Origin: Juglans regia | Taxonomy: Eukaryota; Streptophyta; Magnoliopsida; Fagales; Juglandaceae | Assembly: GCF_001411555.2 (NCBI RefSeq) | Contig: NC_049909.1 | Location: 496,001-560,000 of the forward strand | Length of the DNA: 64,000 nt | Direction: 5' to 3' | Shown here: piece by piece, positions 1 to 12,212 of the stretch | Layout of the letters: each line of letters starts with the position of its first letter | Numbering within the stretch: position 1 is the stretch's first letter | Made by a program: the position numbers and the translations under genes | The notes under the pieces: generated by a model | Told to the model about the DNA's origin: nothing | Databases searched by the model: none | The model's input: only the letters and a program-made list of their open reading frames with translations

Positions 1-525
1 GCTTGTTTAATAATTAATTAGAAATAGGTTACATGGCATGACCCATTTCAACTCGTTTAATGTAAATGAGTTGAACTGACCTATATAACCCATTTTACCT
101 GATCAACATAATTTCACATAAAAATTAAAATCTATATTTATTAGTAGCTACAATATCTAAAAAAAAGACTACATGCTAATAAAAGATATCAACGTTTTTC
201 ATATTTTAACCTATAATAAAATAAATATTACAAACTCAACAATAACAAATATGAGCATTGATCCAAAATTCCAATCTAAACAATAAAAACATCAGCATAT
301 TAAGAAATATCAATATTACAACTCAACAATAAAAAATTTTAATATTGAAATAGAATTTAAATGAGTTATTTCAAGTTAAGCAAGTTGTCCCATTTATTAA
401 TTGTGTCTTAATAGGTCAATTCGTTTTGACCAAACCCATTTATATCAAACCCAAGCTTGCTAATTTCGTATCGTATTCGTGTTGAGTTTACAAATCGTAT
501 CACATATTGCCATACCTACCTAACC
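1..525. mobile_element. hAT-like non-autonomous element end (truncated by window edge)
   Basis: AT-rich stretch with scattered short motifs of the kind aacccatt and ctcgttta in both orientations. It ends in a run resembling cgtattcgtgttgag followed by cacatattgccat. Plant hAT elements often have such gggtt/cgttta subterminal repeats and an end near attgcc. No coding sequence is seen. The left end lies outside the window, so neither inverted repeat pairing nor a target duplication can be tested. The hAT call is inference from the motif style only. Confidence 0.35.
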
Positions 526-815
526 TAGTTGCAAGTTCATAGTTTAACCCTAGATGTTGAGGGGTAAAAGTACCCAAGCCCAAAATAGTATTCCAGGCCC
601 AACCCATTGGGTGACCCTGATCAAATGTAGAAGAAAAAGAAAGGCATGGGAGACAAGACAAGACAAAACGTCAAGGCTCAGGAAATGAAGTCAGATATTC
701 AAAGGGAGATGGTGAAGTGACATAAAATAACATTCCTCACCAATCAATGTCTCAAGAAAGGGAGCTTTCCTACACAAAGAAAGAGATAGACGAACGAGGA
801 TCTGAGATCTAATCG

Positions 816-854
<39 letters not shown>

Positions 855-1300
855 AAGGTTCCGGTCAACTCTAGCTGGATCACTAAGAGGGCTTCTTCAA
901 CCTCACCATGAGGGACGTCTTTGGAGATATTATCGACTCTAGGTTGAAGGGTTCATACAATGAGATACGAGAGACTGTAAAATACTTTTATTATAGTAGA
1001 TTAGCCCCCTAAACGACCCAGGGATAGATGTTCTATGTCGAACCACGTAAATTGCATGTTTTATTCTTTCTTTATATTTCTTGTATTTATTTATCATTTA
1101 TTGCTAAGGACGTACATACGGGTACTGTACCGACACCCAAAACCGCCATCATGGACTCTAGATTGCATCCTCGAGACCCAAACCACCACCGTGGACTGGT
1201 GATGATTTTTTCTCTCATTTCGACTGAGGTTTTTGTCCCAAACACTAGATCTAGCAATTAAAATTTGATTTCCTAAAAGCCCAAATTCCCTTCCAAGTAT
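526..1300. other. Gene-free stretch, possibly an LTR remnant
   Basis: No credible gene. The part around 980-1120 (cttttattatagtagatt, then gaaccacgtaaattg, then a T-rich run) resembles the transcribed end of a plant LTR, but I found no partner copy or clean TG...CA borders. The open frames here are short and lack any recognisable domain. Confidence 0.25.
819..853. repeat. (GA)n microsatellite
   Basis: About 17 uninterrupted GA dinucleotides. Simple-sequence repeat within a gene-free, possibly LTR-derived stretch. Confidence 0.95.
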
Positions 1301-2884
1301 TAAGGTGATGTTTGATTTGGCATAAAAGCCTATGTCCACGGGTTGTTGGAGGCGAAATCCACTATATCAGGTGATGATTTTACAATGTCTCATGGCCTCA
1401 CATATCGCTTTTTCTGACGAATATACTTCATCATATCTTTCCTTCTAGCCAAGGTGGGGCCGCCCCCAGTGAATCCCCCTGCTATGGTATGGATCTTGCC
1501 CAAGGGGCTATTTTCGCTAACTAGGGTTTGGCGTGGGGGGTTGCGTATGTGTTCTCATTCGTCCTTCACCTCTTGGGGCTCTCACTCCTTCTCGACCCTC
1601 GAGGTCTTCCCCTGCCTTGCCCTGACTCCCTCCTACGACCTGTAAGATATTGGGTAGCAAGGTTCTCTAGCTCATCCATTCTCTTATTGTGGGTGTAGCA
1701 ATCCTCGGTGTTGTGGCTTGTCAGTTGGAGGTAGGTGCAAAAATGACTGTTACCTCAGTCACGGTTGTCAATTTCCCGGGTGTTTGATTTACTTTCTTCC
1801 TACACGTTTAGACTGGATTGTGCATATTTGGCACCTTGCCCTCTGAAGGAAGTGTTCTCCTCTCGCCTCCTATTCTACTACCCCTTTTTAGGTTTCTCTG
1901 GGGTTTTCACTTGGCCCGATATGTTGGACCTCCTGTCGGCTTGTTCTAATTCGGTTTTTCTCGGGAAGGTCAAGGTTTGAAGAGTGTCCTTGGCATTAAT
2001 CAACCCATCAGCCTTATCCATGAACTCCCACAACGTCGTGGGAGTTTTTCTTGCCAAACTCGTCATGAACTGGTTTTAAGGCCATATGCCTCCTAGGAGT
2101 GCTGCTAGCATGATTTTCTCATCATGGTCATCCGTCTTCATACGCTCTTAGTTGAACTTAGCTAGGTATGCCTTTAAGCTCTCATCTTCCAACTGCTTGA
2201 CGATCTAGAGGTAAGTAGCAGGATGCCTTCTTCTCTTGTTCGCCATAAACTGTATCATAAATAGTTGGGCCAATTTGCCAAAATTGTCAATTGAGCCGGG
2301 TGGTAGCCCTTTGAACCATCCTCTCATGGCTTCTTTCAAGGTCAATGGAAAGGCTCTACAAACTATCTCTCTGAGAAACCCGTGTAGAGACATATGGGCC
2401 TTGATGGTCTCTAGATGCTCGAGGGGGCCCTTGGACCCATCGTAAATTTTGATCTGTGGAACTCTGAACTTTAGGGGTAACAATGCTGCCATCACCTTTG
2501 TGCTATGTGGTAAATCCATGCTAGTGAGCAACTAACCAACCGATGATGAAACTCTCATCCTTTTTTCCATCTCCTCATATTTATCTATGAGGCTGCATAG
2601 TTCATGGTGCATTTTTCTCCTTTCTTCCTCATCAATGTCTGCCCCTCTAGCGCTTAGGTGGCATGTTTATTTTGACTTGGCCTTGTGTCCTCCTGCGGCT
2701 TGCTATTCCTCCTTCTTAGGGCTTCATTCTCTTGCTGGATGTTCTCCATCTCTGTTGCCATTCTCCTCATGCACTCATCCATCTCTACGAATCTCTATTC
2801 CATGTTCCTTAACGATGCTTCCTATCTGCGAGTCGTTTGAGAGTGCGTCACAACCGGCATACAACGGACATGTTATATTTACTG
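1300..2884 (-). pseudogene. gag: Decayed gag of a Tat-type Ty3/gypsy retrotransposon
   Basis: Read on the minus strand from the primer site at 2904 towards 1300. The best-preserved part, 2531-2205, encodes the retrotransposon gag core with LPLKFRVPQIKIYDGSKGP, then DP/WF-type capsid residues (AMRGWFKGLPPGSI) and KRRRHPATYL. Near 1745-1690 a broken frame reads HNTEDCYTHNKRMDELE, like the TEDC region before the zinc knuckle in Tat-lineage Gag. Stops and frame changes interrupt the reading. Protease and pol do not follow: the homology stops near 1300 in unrelated sequence. The upstream LTR and primer site fit the same lineage as the element at 30-42 kb. In life Gag would build the cytoplasmic particle; this copy cannot. 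Confidence 0.75.
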
Positions 2885-2886
2885 CG

Positions 2887-2904
2887 ATCTCACAGACGGC
2901 TCCA
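2887..2904 (-). other. Primer-binding site of Tat-type gypsy element
   Basis: On the minus strand the sequence directly after the LTR end (two bases spacing) reads tggagccgtctgtgagat. This is a slightly degenerate form of the TGGCGCCGTCTGTGGGA-type primer site common in plant Tat elements. It fixes the LTR end at 2907 and the direction of the element as leftward. Confidence 0.65.
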
Positions 2905-2906
2905 CT

Positions 2907-3525
2907 GTTAAAAACATGTTTCACACACTGGTCACCGAGCTCGATCACTTGCAACATAAGAAGACGAGGGCTCAGGGTTGATGAAACACGTCTAATGCCT
3001 AAGTTAGTTTTTTGCTCCTTGTAGAGAATTTTAGTATGTAAGAGAATGTAAGAAAACAATTCCAACCTGGTGCTCAGGTTTTATACACACTGTTGAGGTG
3101 GTCCTCAATATCTTGTGTTAGAGGTGCATGTCTCTCTTATGGGACACCATGTTGTCGCCTTTAATGCGACATGGCTTCTCCAGGCTATGTCCTTGCGGTA
3201 GGTGGGTGGGTTCGTAAGTGTGGTATGGCCCTATCACTACGTGTGTGTGCAGGGTAGTGCCAGGAGAGTTAGTGTCCCATCCTTCCACATCGGTTTGCTT
3301 CCCGCCTAGGCTCTAGGCCTTATTCTTCTTTGCCCAGCTCGGGGGCCGACTATGCTTTGGTCACTGAGCCTCCTGGATCAAGTTTGGGCTAGCCTAGTAA
3401 GGGTCCAAACATTCCTTCATGTTCCTTTTTATCTCCTCCAACTCTCCTTCAAATCTCCAGCTATTTCGATCCCCATCTTGAGAGTTAATGGCCTTGTTTA
3501 CCAACAAACTATCTCCTTTAATGTC
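2907..3525 (-). mobile_element. 5' LTR of Tat-type gypsy element
   Basis: Aligns by eye on the reverse strand with the LTR at 41212-41853 over most of its length, with roughly three to four bases in five identical. Shared blocks include gatgtggaaggatgggac, the TATA-like stretch (tataaaa, minus strand, about 3079-3085), gttttcttacattct and the final gtttcatcaa part. The end at 2907 is CA on the minus strand, just before the primer site. The start near 3525 is set by the neighbouring copia LTR and is approximate. About 620 bp, close to the 642 bp of the other copy. Confidence 0.75.
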
Positions 3526-3530
3526 AACTT

Positions 3531-3706
3531 TGTTTAATCTTTGAAACAAATGGAAGAAAAGAACTTCAATTGAAATCTTGTATTCAACCCTTTACATGAG
3601 TTGGCTTCTATCTATATATAATATAGAGTAGAGTAAAAGACTAGGAAAATGAACTAACTAACTAACTAAAATGCCAATTTAGGCTTGCAGTATCATCTAT
3701 TCATAA
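3531..3706 (-). mobile_element. 3' LTR of a Ty1/copia element
   Basis: Short (about 176 bp) sequence with a TATA-rich core (tatatataatatagag) and TG...CA-compatible ends on the minus strand. It follows the copia RNase H region and a purine-rich tract (gaggggaaat, minus strand, about 3704-3714). It abuts the Tat LTR to its left. The second LTR of this element is not in the window as a recognisable copy, so the ends are inferred. Confidence 0.5.
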
Positions 3707-5450
3707 ATTTCCCCCTCAAGAATGGTAGATATTATGAACATTCATCTTGGACAGTATAGAATAAAAAAAGTAGAACCAAGAGGTTTTGTAAGTAAATCAG
3801 CAATATGATGAGATGAGGAAACATTTTAAGTGTGAAGAACACCAGCTTGCAATTTTTCTCTAATAAGGTGGCAATCTAATTCAATATGTTTGGATCTCTC
3901 GTGAAATACAAGATTGGTTGCAATGTAGAACTACTTTATTGTCACAAAAGAGCAAAGATGGTTGAGAGTGCTCTTGATGAAGATCACAAAGTAAAAATTG
4001 AAGCCATGTGACTTCACAAACTGCATATGCCATGGATCTAAATTCTATTTTAGCAGAAGATCAAAAAACTGTCTTTTGCTTCTTAGACTTCCAGGATATG
4101 AAAGACTCATAAGAAACCGATCTTCTTGTCAAGACAGATGCCCCAATCTGAATTAGTAAAGGCTTAAGATGGGTTGGAGATGAGGCTAAAAAAAACTTAT
4201 TGTTGTGCCATCTTGTTGTACTTCAAAATTCTAAGAGCTGCTTGCATATGTGAGATTTGAGAGGAATCAAGATATTGACTTAGATGATGCATTGAGTATG
4301 TAATGTCAAGTCTAGTATTGGTGAGGTATTATAACCTACTAATGAGTCTTCTATAGCAGGATACATCTTCAAGTAATTCACCATCAACTTTAGACATATG
4401 CAATAAGGATCCAAAACTAACATGTTTACAACCAAGTAGACCAACATATGAAATTAATTATGAAGCATACTTGCATTGACATAAATAAATGCCCTTTTTC
4501 GATCGAGCAATCTCCATGACTAAGAAATATTTGATAAATTTGACAAATGATATATCATTGATTGCTAACAGAATGCCATCAACATATACTAATAAAGCAA
4601 TAAATGAATCACCTTCCTTTTTGTAAACAAAGAATAATCAGATTTAGATTGAGTATATCCTAGACCCAACAAAGCTGATGTGAATTTTGAGTTCTGTTGC
4701 AGAGAAGCCTATTTCAAGCCATATAGAGATTTTTACAATTTGCAAACTCTACTGTTCCCCTTTCTAAGATACCCAAGAGGTAGTTTCATGTGAACATCTT
4801 CTTCCATATATCCATAAAGAAAAGCATTATTGACATTTAAATGGATGAGATGCCAATTATGAACAGCTAGTAGTGTTAAGAAGCATCGGATTGTAACCAT
4901 TTTTGAAACAGGAGAAAAAGTTTCTAAATAATCAAGATCTTCCCATTGAATATACCCTTTGACAACTAATCTTACCTTATATATCTCAATTGATCCATTA
5001 GCAATGAACTATGTTATAAATCCATTTACAACCAATAGGAACTTTTTCTGTTAGTAGGTCAGTGAGGATCCAAGTCTTATTGGATTCTAATGTACCTAGT
5101 TCAGTAGCATAGCACATCTCCAATAAGAATGTTGCACTACTTAGTGATAGAATTTACTATGCCTTATCAATTAAATCTAGGTTGAGTTGTCGAATCAAGT
5201 AAACCCAGTTGATCTTGAATGATCATCAACAATTGTAAGAAAATACCTAAAATCATTGTGAGATGTTGAAAAAGGGCTCCATATATCACAGTGAACTAAA
5301 TGGAAAGGAAATGTGGCTTTATATCAATGATTTTGAAAGGATAAACTTTTCTCTTTTGCTAAAGGGCATACCATTCAAAAGCCTGATATTTGTTATTTGT
5401 AAGAACAATTTATAGAATAGATTTAGCAAGAACAATAAGTGCTCTGTTCA
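3707..5450 (-). pseudogene. pol: Ty1/copia pol remnant: integrase, RT and RNase H
   Basis: Minus-strand reading, broken by stops and frame changes. From right to left: an integrase-like piece (GALFQHLTMILGIFLQLL, about 5290-5215), the RT start (WEDLDYLETFSPVSKMVTIR, about 4960-4900), HLNVNNAFLYGYMEEDVHM near 4850-4790, LVYVDGILLAINDI near 4590-4550 in place of the usual YVDD box, and the RNase H end (HERSKHIELDCHLIREKLQAG, about 3905-3840). The order integrase before RT is the defining copia order. Gag and protease are missing; sequence right of about 5450 is unrelated. The many in-frame stops show it is dead. Confidence 0.85.
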
Positions 5451-5740
5451 AATCTTAAAATCTTCTAATACCCAATTCATCTTTTTCCCTTGGTTTACAT
5501 ATGGGCTCCCAAGCTTGGGAGTGTAGTGCCTTTTCCCCTCTTTAAAAACCCACCAAGATCTTTCAACTTAGCGTCCATTGAAGAGCAGTATTCTTTGTTA
5601 AGCAATAATGATGACATCCAGTATAATGGCATCTACATAATAGCTACTGATTTAATGAGTATACTTCTCCCAGCCTGGGAGAGCACCTTTGCCTTCCATC
5701 CTTCGATCATTTGAGGACCTTCTCTATTAGTGTGCATGTA
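5451..5740. other. Gene-free junction between copia and LINE remnants
   Basis: About 290 bp with no domain I recognise. An open frame at 5490-5714 (+) carries no known motif. It may be the decayed 5' part of the copia element or the 3' part of the LINE. Confidence 0.3.
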
Positions 5741-6905
5741 TTTATTTTTGACCTTTTGATAAAAAGGAAACATTTAATACACATTGGTTAATCCATTGGA
5801 TCCATTTTTTTTATTAAAACAAAGCATTGGAGAACCTTGGAAACAAAGCTTCATTCTATTCTATCATAGGATTTTTCCATATCAAGTGTAATAGTCATTA
5901 GGCCATCAATACCGTTTTTCCCTTCCATTGTGAACAATCTCATGAGCTATTATTGTATTATCTTGTATTAGTCTATTAGGCATGAAAGAAGATCCTCTGT
6001 GTTCTTCAATAGTAAACAAGGTCTCTTGTATTTATCAATAACCCTTCAAGTCTTGTAGCTAAAATCTTTGAGATTATCTAATAGGCCGCATTGTAAAGAC
6101 GTATGGGGCGGTATTGATTAATGGAAGGTGGATTCTCAACCTTTGGGATGAGAACCATAACCACACTACTTGCATCATTTTCATGGTCTCCCAATAGAAT
6201 TTGTAAAACAATACATTCAGATGCTTTCAATGAACCAATCTGGTCCAAAGCTTCCCAAATATCTTTATCATCTGGATTCGGACATAGCATCAGATTGTCA
6301 GTTTCATCGATGGTTGGATGATTCAAGTTTGATAACTCTGTTGGTTCAAGTGGGTTAGAAAATCAGCAGATGCGTTTAAAGTGCTCAACAAATTAGTTAC
6401 CAATCTTCTCTCTTCTCGTGATCCACGAGCCATTCCTTTATTTGTTCAATAGAATCCATTCTCCGTATGATGGTTGATAAATTGAAGAACTTTGTATTCA
6501 AATCAATTGAGTTAAGCCACCTGATCCTCGGTTACTGCTTCCATAGTAGTTCTTCCCTCTTCATTTCTTCCTGAATTGCTATTCTCAGATCTCTTTCACA
6601 GCCAAATTTTCATCTTGCTGTAAGTCATCTAGAGTGCCTAATTTGTCATCACCTTTAACTTGTGATGCACATCCCCAAATCTCTTCTTATTCTACCTGCA
6701 TAGTGCTCTTTTGGATTCTTTCATTTTCCAGCATAATCTAAATTCTAGTGTTGAACCCCTTCTTTTAGCTTTCCATGCCTTGGCAACTATCTCCCTATTG
6801 GTTGAATCTCTCATCCATATGACTTCAAAATGAAATGGTTTGGCATCGAAGAAAATATTGTTTTAGTCAACTGTTAAGATACATCCATATGTTGAGTGGG
6901 TCTGT
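5740..6905 (-). pseudogene. L1-type LINE ORF2 fragment (linker and reverse transcriptase)
   Basis: Minus-strand reading. Near 6840-6780 the frame gives FHFEVIWMRDSTNREIV, matching the region between endonuclease and RT in plant L1 elements (FEAMWLRD type). Near 6705-6665 it gives KRFGDVHHKLK. At 6190-6085 the RT start is clear: VLIPKVENPPSINQYRPI (usual form LIPKV..P....DFRPISL). Weak continuation to about 5745 (IQWINQCVLNVSF) fits the RT thumb side. Stops and frameshifts throughout; no 3' poly-A tail is identified. It is a truncated dead copy. Confidence 0.8.
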
Positions 6906-7590
6906 CAATGTGAGGGAAATCCTTGTGAGCCACTAAGTGGCAAATTGGTAATTTTGTTAATGTAAGGTTTTGTGTTTGTAAGTGTGTGCCGTGTGTTGAG
7001 TGGTAAGAGAGAAAAGAAAATAATAAAAAGGGAGTTTTGAGAGATTATCCGCGGTCTGGTTTTGAAATTTTTGTATGTTATTCCTGATGGTGAGAGTTTC
7101 GTTTTGATTGGTGTTGATCGTTGAGGTTCTTTCCGATTGTTTATTTGAAATACCCACTTGGTGAGATCTTTCTTGTCGCCCTAGTTGATATCTACTTATA
7201 TGGTGATGATTATGTATTGAACCAAGAATATAAATATTTTTGATGTTCTGGTAGCCTCTAGAGATTGCTTTAGAAAAGACAATCTATAACGGCATTGTTA
7301 TTGATAGTGGAGGTTTTAATGACACCCTTCACATTGGAGGTTTTCTCACGTAAGAATCTTGATGCATTGCTTGTGAGTTGCTTGAATCTTTTTATTCTGC
7401 TTGTAAGTTTATTTTTACTAAATTATCAATTTTACTTACACAAAAAAGGTGAAAAATATTTTGCTATATTTTTTGTATTCACCCTAACACAAAAATATTG
7501 TAAGTTGCACCCTAAATACACAATCCATCAGTCTTCATTTATAGCGATTCTCGCAGATTCTACTGACTCAACAACAATTACACGCTTTTA
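6906..7590 (+). mobile_element. Possible copia-type solo LTR or LTR remnant
   Basis: Contains a block (ggaggttttctcacgtaaga, 7337-7356) like the 'gtgaggttttcccacgtaa' box found in many plant copia LTRs just after the transcription start, followed by a T-rich stretch. No paired LTR, primer site or target duplication was found, so borders are approximate. Short open frames here look like chance. Confidence 0.35.
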
Positions 7591-8152
7591 ATTTACCCCT
7601 ATAGACAAGGGGGTGTGTCTTCAATTCCTAATTGAGTCTAGTTGGCTCTCGGAGATGAATTGTGCAAACTCACACAGAGCACAAATCATGTTTGTTTCCA
7701 TGAAGCCATGCAATGCCAAATGTTTCACTTGTTCATATCCAGTTTATAATCATACCGGTAGCCAGTCAAGGTTACAAAGCAATCGCATAACAACAAATAT
7801 CAATATTTCTAACCATCAACAAACCTTTGTATATTTAAAGCAATAAAATAATATCCACATAAAACAATGGTAAGTAGGGTTTACAAGAAATTTGACTTTT
7901 GGCAACAACTTTTTTTGGGATAAAGTCAGCAGTCAATAATCTAGCCCATAAGGCAAGTAAGACTCAATCATTCCAAGAAGGATATAGACCTCTATAAAAG
8001 GAGGCTCTCCACTTCTCTATGCATAGACTTCACCACGTACAGTGACTCCAAAGGATCTTCTCCCAAGGGAGGCTTTATCTTCAAGCTCCCGAAACCCAAA
8101 ATTTAGTTGGTTATTATCATAGATTTGTGGAGGGATTTTATAAGTTATCAAG
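7591..8152. other. Gene-free stretch with an LTR-like core promoter
   Basis: No gene recognised. Around 7995-8010 the sequence tctataaaaggaggctc looks like a TATA box of a retroelement LTR, but I cannot tie it to a family. Confidence 0.25.
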
Positions 8153-10600
8153 TGTGACGCCCCCAAACCCCCGCTTGGGATGTAACAAAGACTTAGATTG
8201 TCTGGACATGCAACACAAGATTACATACCTCCGTTCATGAAAGTTAATATGCAATGCATCCTAGTATACAATTAGCAATATACAATAATTGTAACGGAAA
8301 ATATGGTGACTAACAAAAATTTATGCCATAATGAACTAAACATCCCAATAATATTAATAACCATAAGTTCAAACTTAAGAATATCATTTCCTTAATGCAA
8401 AATGCTTAATCCAAGTTCCATAATTAGATCAACTCTTTCATACACTCTGAAGTATTAAGAGTCAATGATTATGAGCATTAAAATTATATCTAGTTTTCGT
8501 TCAAGGTCTGACTCCTCTTCAACCATCTGTATCCAGCGGTCCATCATGTTCATCCTCTGTCGGTCTTGACACAACTTTTATCATAACGGGGGAATGATAG
8601 TGGGTCCACAAGGGTGAGATTTACTTGAAATTTAATAAGTTAAACAATCAACTTGCACATAGATAAGATATGCATGATTAATAATAAACATTAGATGCAT
8701 GTGATGCATAGGAATTACTATATGCCTCCCATCTAGGTTCCTCAATATTTTTTAGAAAAACTTTAATGTACATTTCTTTCAGAGAACATTTTTCATTTTC
8801 TTGTTTCAAAAATATGATATTTCAAAAGAGAACAATCATATCTTATTACTTTAAAAAACATAACATTTCATTGTTATTAAAGCCATCATTAACATAACGT
8901 ATAGTAGAAACACGTTTCCCCATATGCATCGTGAGCACCAGCCAGTAACCATAGCACAATTCATGTTGACACTACGTCTTTGTCTGCAGACATCATTCTC
9001 AATGCATTGGTATCATAACATTTCATCATAACGTTACATCATAACGTATGCACCCGCCAGCATTAGGTACCATATACAACTTCACTTTGGCATTCTTTAA
9101 AAAAAATTCATTCAAAGCTCGTTGACGGTTTTTTGTCAACCCAAGGGTTACCACTCTATTTTTACTCAATCCAGAGTGGACGAAGGAGTTCCACTAGGAT
9201 AATTCCCCATCCTAGCCTTTGGGATCGTGACAAAATTCATATTCATGCAATGCTTGAACAAAATGTATTTCATGACATGTGCATATGTAGTGAGCTTTAT
9301 GCAAAAATGACATTTATATGCAATATGTTAAAATGGTGAGAATTTCACATGTCATGTAGCAAGTAATCAAATGCTCAATGATGTATCATATGATGTTTCA
9401 TGCTCAAAATGATATTTATAATATGAATATGGCATTTATACAAGAATCATTAATAAATTATCTAAGAGTAAGTTAGAAGCTAACTTACAAACTTTCCGAG
9501 TTTAGAGAATCCAAGTGTCTGTAATCAAAATTATGCCAAGTTAGGAGTTGAACCTCTAAGAAAGATGTTCATAATCAAGGGGTTCAAACATTCAATATTT
9601 ACAAAATTGCCCCTATACTTGGCAAAATTCTACTAAGGCCCTAAATTTTCACTATTTTCATTTGGGCCCCAAAATTCACTAAACTTCACAAACCCCATAG
9701 TTCCTATATTCTAAAATAATCTATGCCCTTAAAATTGTAAGAATAAAAGTGCAACTATGCCAATTACACTCAACCCATGGCATGCATTTTATTAAGGCCT
9801 AGATGTGATTTCACCTATTCAACCTCTATGGATGCATGTGTGCTCAGATCATACAAGTTCATCCCAACACTTAAACATGGCTTTAAACCTTAATCTTCAC
9901 TAATCATTCTTATCCCAATCACTAGACTTTTCTAAATGCACATTATTCAAGCTTAGGTAAAATTAATCAAAACTCCATAAGTTAAGCATAAACTAATCAA
10001 AATCGATACATGCTAGCTAGATGATTAACATAAGATAGAATTAAAGCCTATTATGGCATGCTTCCAACCTCAAAATTAAACCTTCAAAATTCATTCCAAG
10101 ACAATAGTAAATCATATAAAATCATATCAAGTCATGCCATGGCTAAAAAATTTGACCCAAAGTAATTTATTTCATTAAAACATCAAATCTGACCCGGCCT
10201 GACATTAGCATGCTAAACCTTAAGTAAAATCAATCAAAACCTCATTCCCATGCCATAAATTAAAGCTTAAAATGTCATTCTAACACTTAACAAAAGATAG
10301 GGCAAGATTACTTACAGACATTGTGGCCCTTAAAGCTCCCAAAACAACTTCATTCAAGAACTCTCAAGAACTTCACTCGATTTCACTCTATTGTTCACTA
10401 AGGGGGAGAAATGCTCTCAAGACTCAAGAGAAGGCTTGGAGGAGAGGTGTGGAGAAATGAGGAAGTGAGTGAGGTATTTATAGGCTTCAAGAGGGGAGGG
10501 GGATGTTGGTTTGGGCTACAGGGAAGTGAATGTGAGTGGTGGAGGTGGGAGGTGGAGTGCAAAATGCCAAGGGTGACATCACTTGGTTCAGTTCAATAGT
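8153..10600 (-). mobile_element. Long LTR of a Tekay/Del-like gypsy element (minus orientation)
   Basis: Starts (plus strand) with tgtgacgcccccaaa, the reverse of the GGGGGCGTCACA end typical of long-LTR chromoviruses. It is closely similar, inverted, to 23280-26000: both share the segment around ctataaatacctcac (TATA on the minus strand at 10475-10482) and the R/U5-like part around 9120-9540. No primer site follows on its left, so this is a 3' or solo LTR. Its right limit blends into unrelated sequence at about 10600. Confidence 0.7.
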
Positions 10601-11984
10601 GGTCTAAAGTGTCATAATTCATCATGGAAGAGAGCTAGAAGACCTCCATAAGTGCAGGGGTTGCTACAGACAACTACTAACACAACCAGATATAAGAACT
10701 TTCCAGTATAACAAGGAAGAGTTAGAAGGGTATCAATATCGTATTCAGAGCCATACCCCATCTGAAGGGTCAAGTCAAGAGTGGGTTTGCAATTAAAGGT
10801 GAAGGAATGACAAGTCATGTCAACTGAACGTAGAAACATGTCCCAACCCCACATGGAGAGCCGTTATTCAAGGAGGGATGGAGGAGTTGGTGGACTGTAT
10901 GGGTGTACGGACGATACCCTAGTCACTCGTCTCTATCATCCTACAATATGATAAGACAAGAATGAAAGATTCCTATCCAAGCATATATTGAGTAAGAGAT
11001 ACGTCATAAAGGACATTTTACATTCTCACTCTATTTAAAGGACCTAGACGTGGGATAAGATCTCACTTTTGAGACCTTATTCACTAAAGACCTCGATAGG
11101 ACTTTCGAGGTAGGAATGTATGTTGTGTGTGAGAGACATTGCATATCTTTGTAATCTTATTCCCTTTTTCTAAAAGAATAAAAACAAATTTCCAGCACTA
11201 TGTTGATATCTTGTTGGGAGCCTTGGATACCTGTGTGTGTGTGTGTTTGTGGAGTAAATGAGAGTCTACCATCATGGTACAAGACAGAGAATTCCTCGGA
11301 ACCATTTTGCAAAGCATTACCACGTATATCACATGAGAAAGGGAATGCCTTGTGGGGAGTGAGGTGGAACGATGTGGTACATGACCTCACCTCATAGTCG
11401 GGATGTGGGATCCCTTGGCGTATCGCATGTTGGTGTCTTCGAGTCGGTTGAGGTCGGGTAGAGTAGCATCCCCAAGGCATGTTTTAGTGTGTGCATATGA
11501 GCATGTGTGTGCCTATGAACAATGGTGGAATTGAATGCCTATGAGCAAAGGATGATACTTGACCCAATATTGGTTCTTGCAGATTTTCTATTATATGGAG
11601 ATGGGTAACTCCTAGCCATAATAGTACTATTAAGTTTTTATCTATTTTGTATAAAGTAAGGGATACATCCCGAGATGGTGACTCTTCGCAATGCCTATGT
11701 ATATATATGTTTTCACTGTGAGGATGATTCATCGCCAGGTTTTGAGGATGCACGAAGCTGGAAGAGAGAGGGCGATACCTCACCATGCACATACGTGCTC
11801 TTCCAATATTTACATGAAATATTTTCATTACATCTCTGATAGCATTATCTTTTATGAATGATCTTGTTATAGTTGCCTAACCTACCTATGGTTTTATTCT
11901 CGGGAACATAGATTTTTGTGCAGGTTTTCACCTTGGTTTGACACTTGAGGAAGATGAATAATGCCTGAGTCTTGACTAGGGAGC
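10601..11984. other. Unrecognised insertion within LTR sequence
   Basis: Interrupts the LTR homology between 10600 and 11985. It holds a TATA-like and poly-A-signal-like pair (ctatttaaaggacc near 11033; gaataaaaac near 11176), suggesting another LTR. A short (GT)n run lies at 11232-11246. Open frames on both strands up to 114 codons show no known domain and are probably chance. Confidence 0.35.
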
Positions 11985-12212
11985 CCACTTTGGTGGTTGG
12001 CCATGGTTGTACTTTAGGGGTTGAAATAGTGTGACTGGTATAAGAAAGGCATGTTGGTTGCTTGGTTTTTACTCCATCCACCTTATAGATTTATACTTCA
12101 CTTAACAAGTGTAAAGTGTGCATGAAATGGAGGGTTGTGATGCTGCTAATTATCCAATGAGATGTGATGGTTGTTTGGTCTAGGTGTCATAGATACTTGT
12201 TCTTTATTGTCA
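11985..12212 (-). mobile_element. LTR fragment fused to pol
   Basis: Closely matches 22120-22380 (shared: ccatggttgtact / tcatggttgtact, cttcacttaacaagtgtaaa, tccatccacctta), with one short block replaced. In the other copy the LTR start follows about 300 bp further on; here the LTR stops and the RT coding sequence begins at once. That indicates a deletion taking away the rest of pol and the LTR tip. Confidence 0.65.
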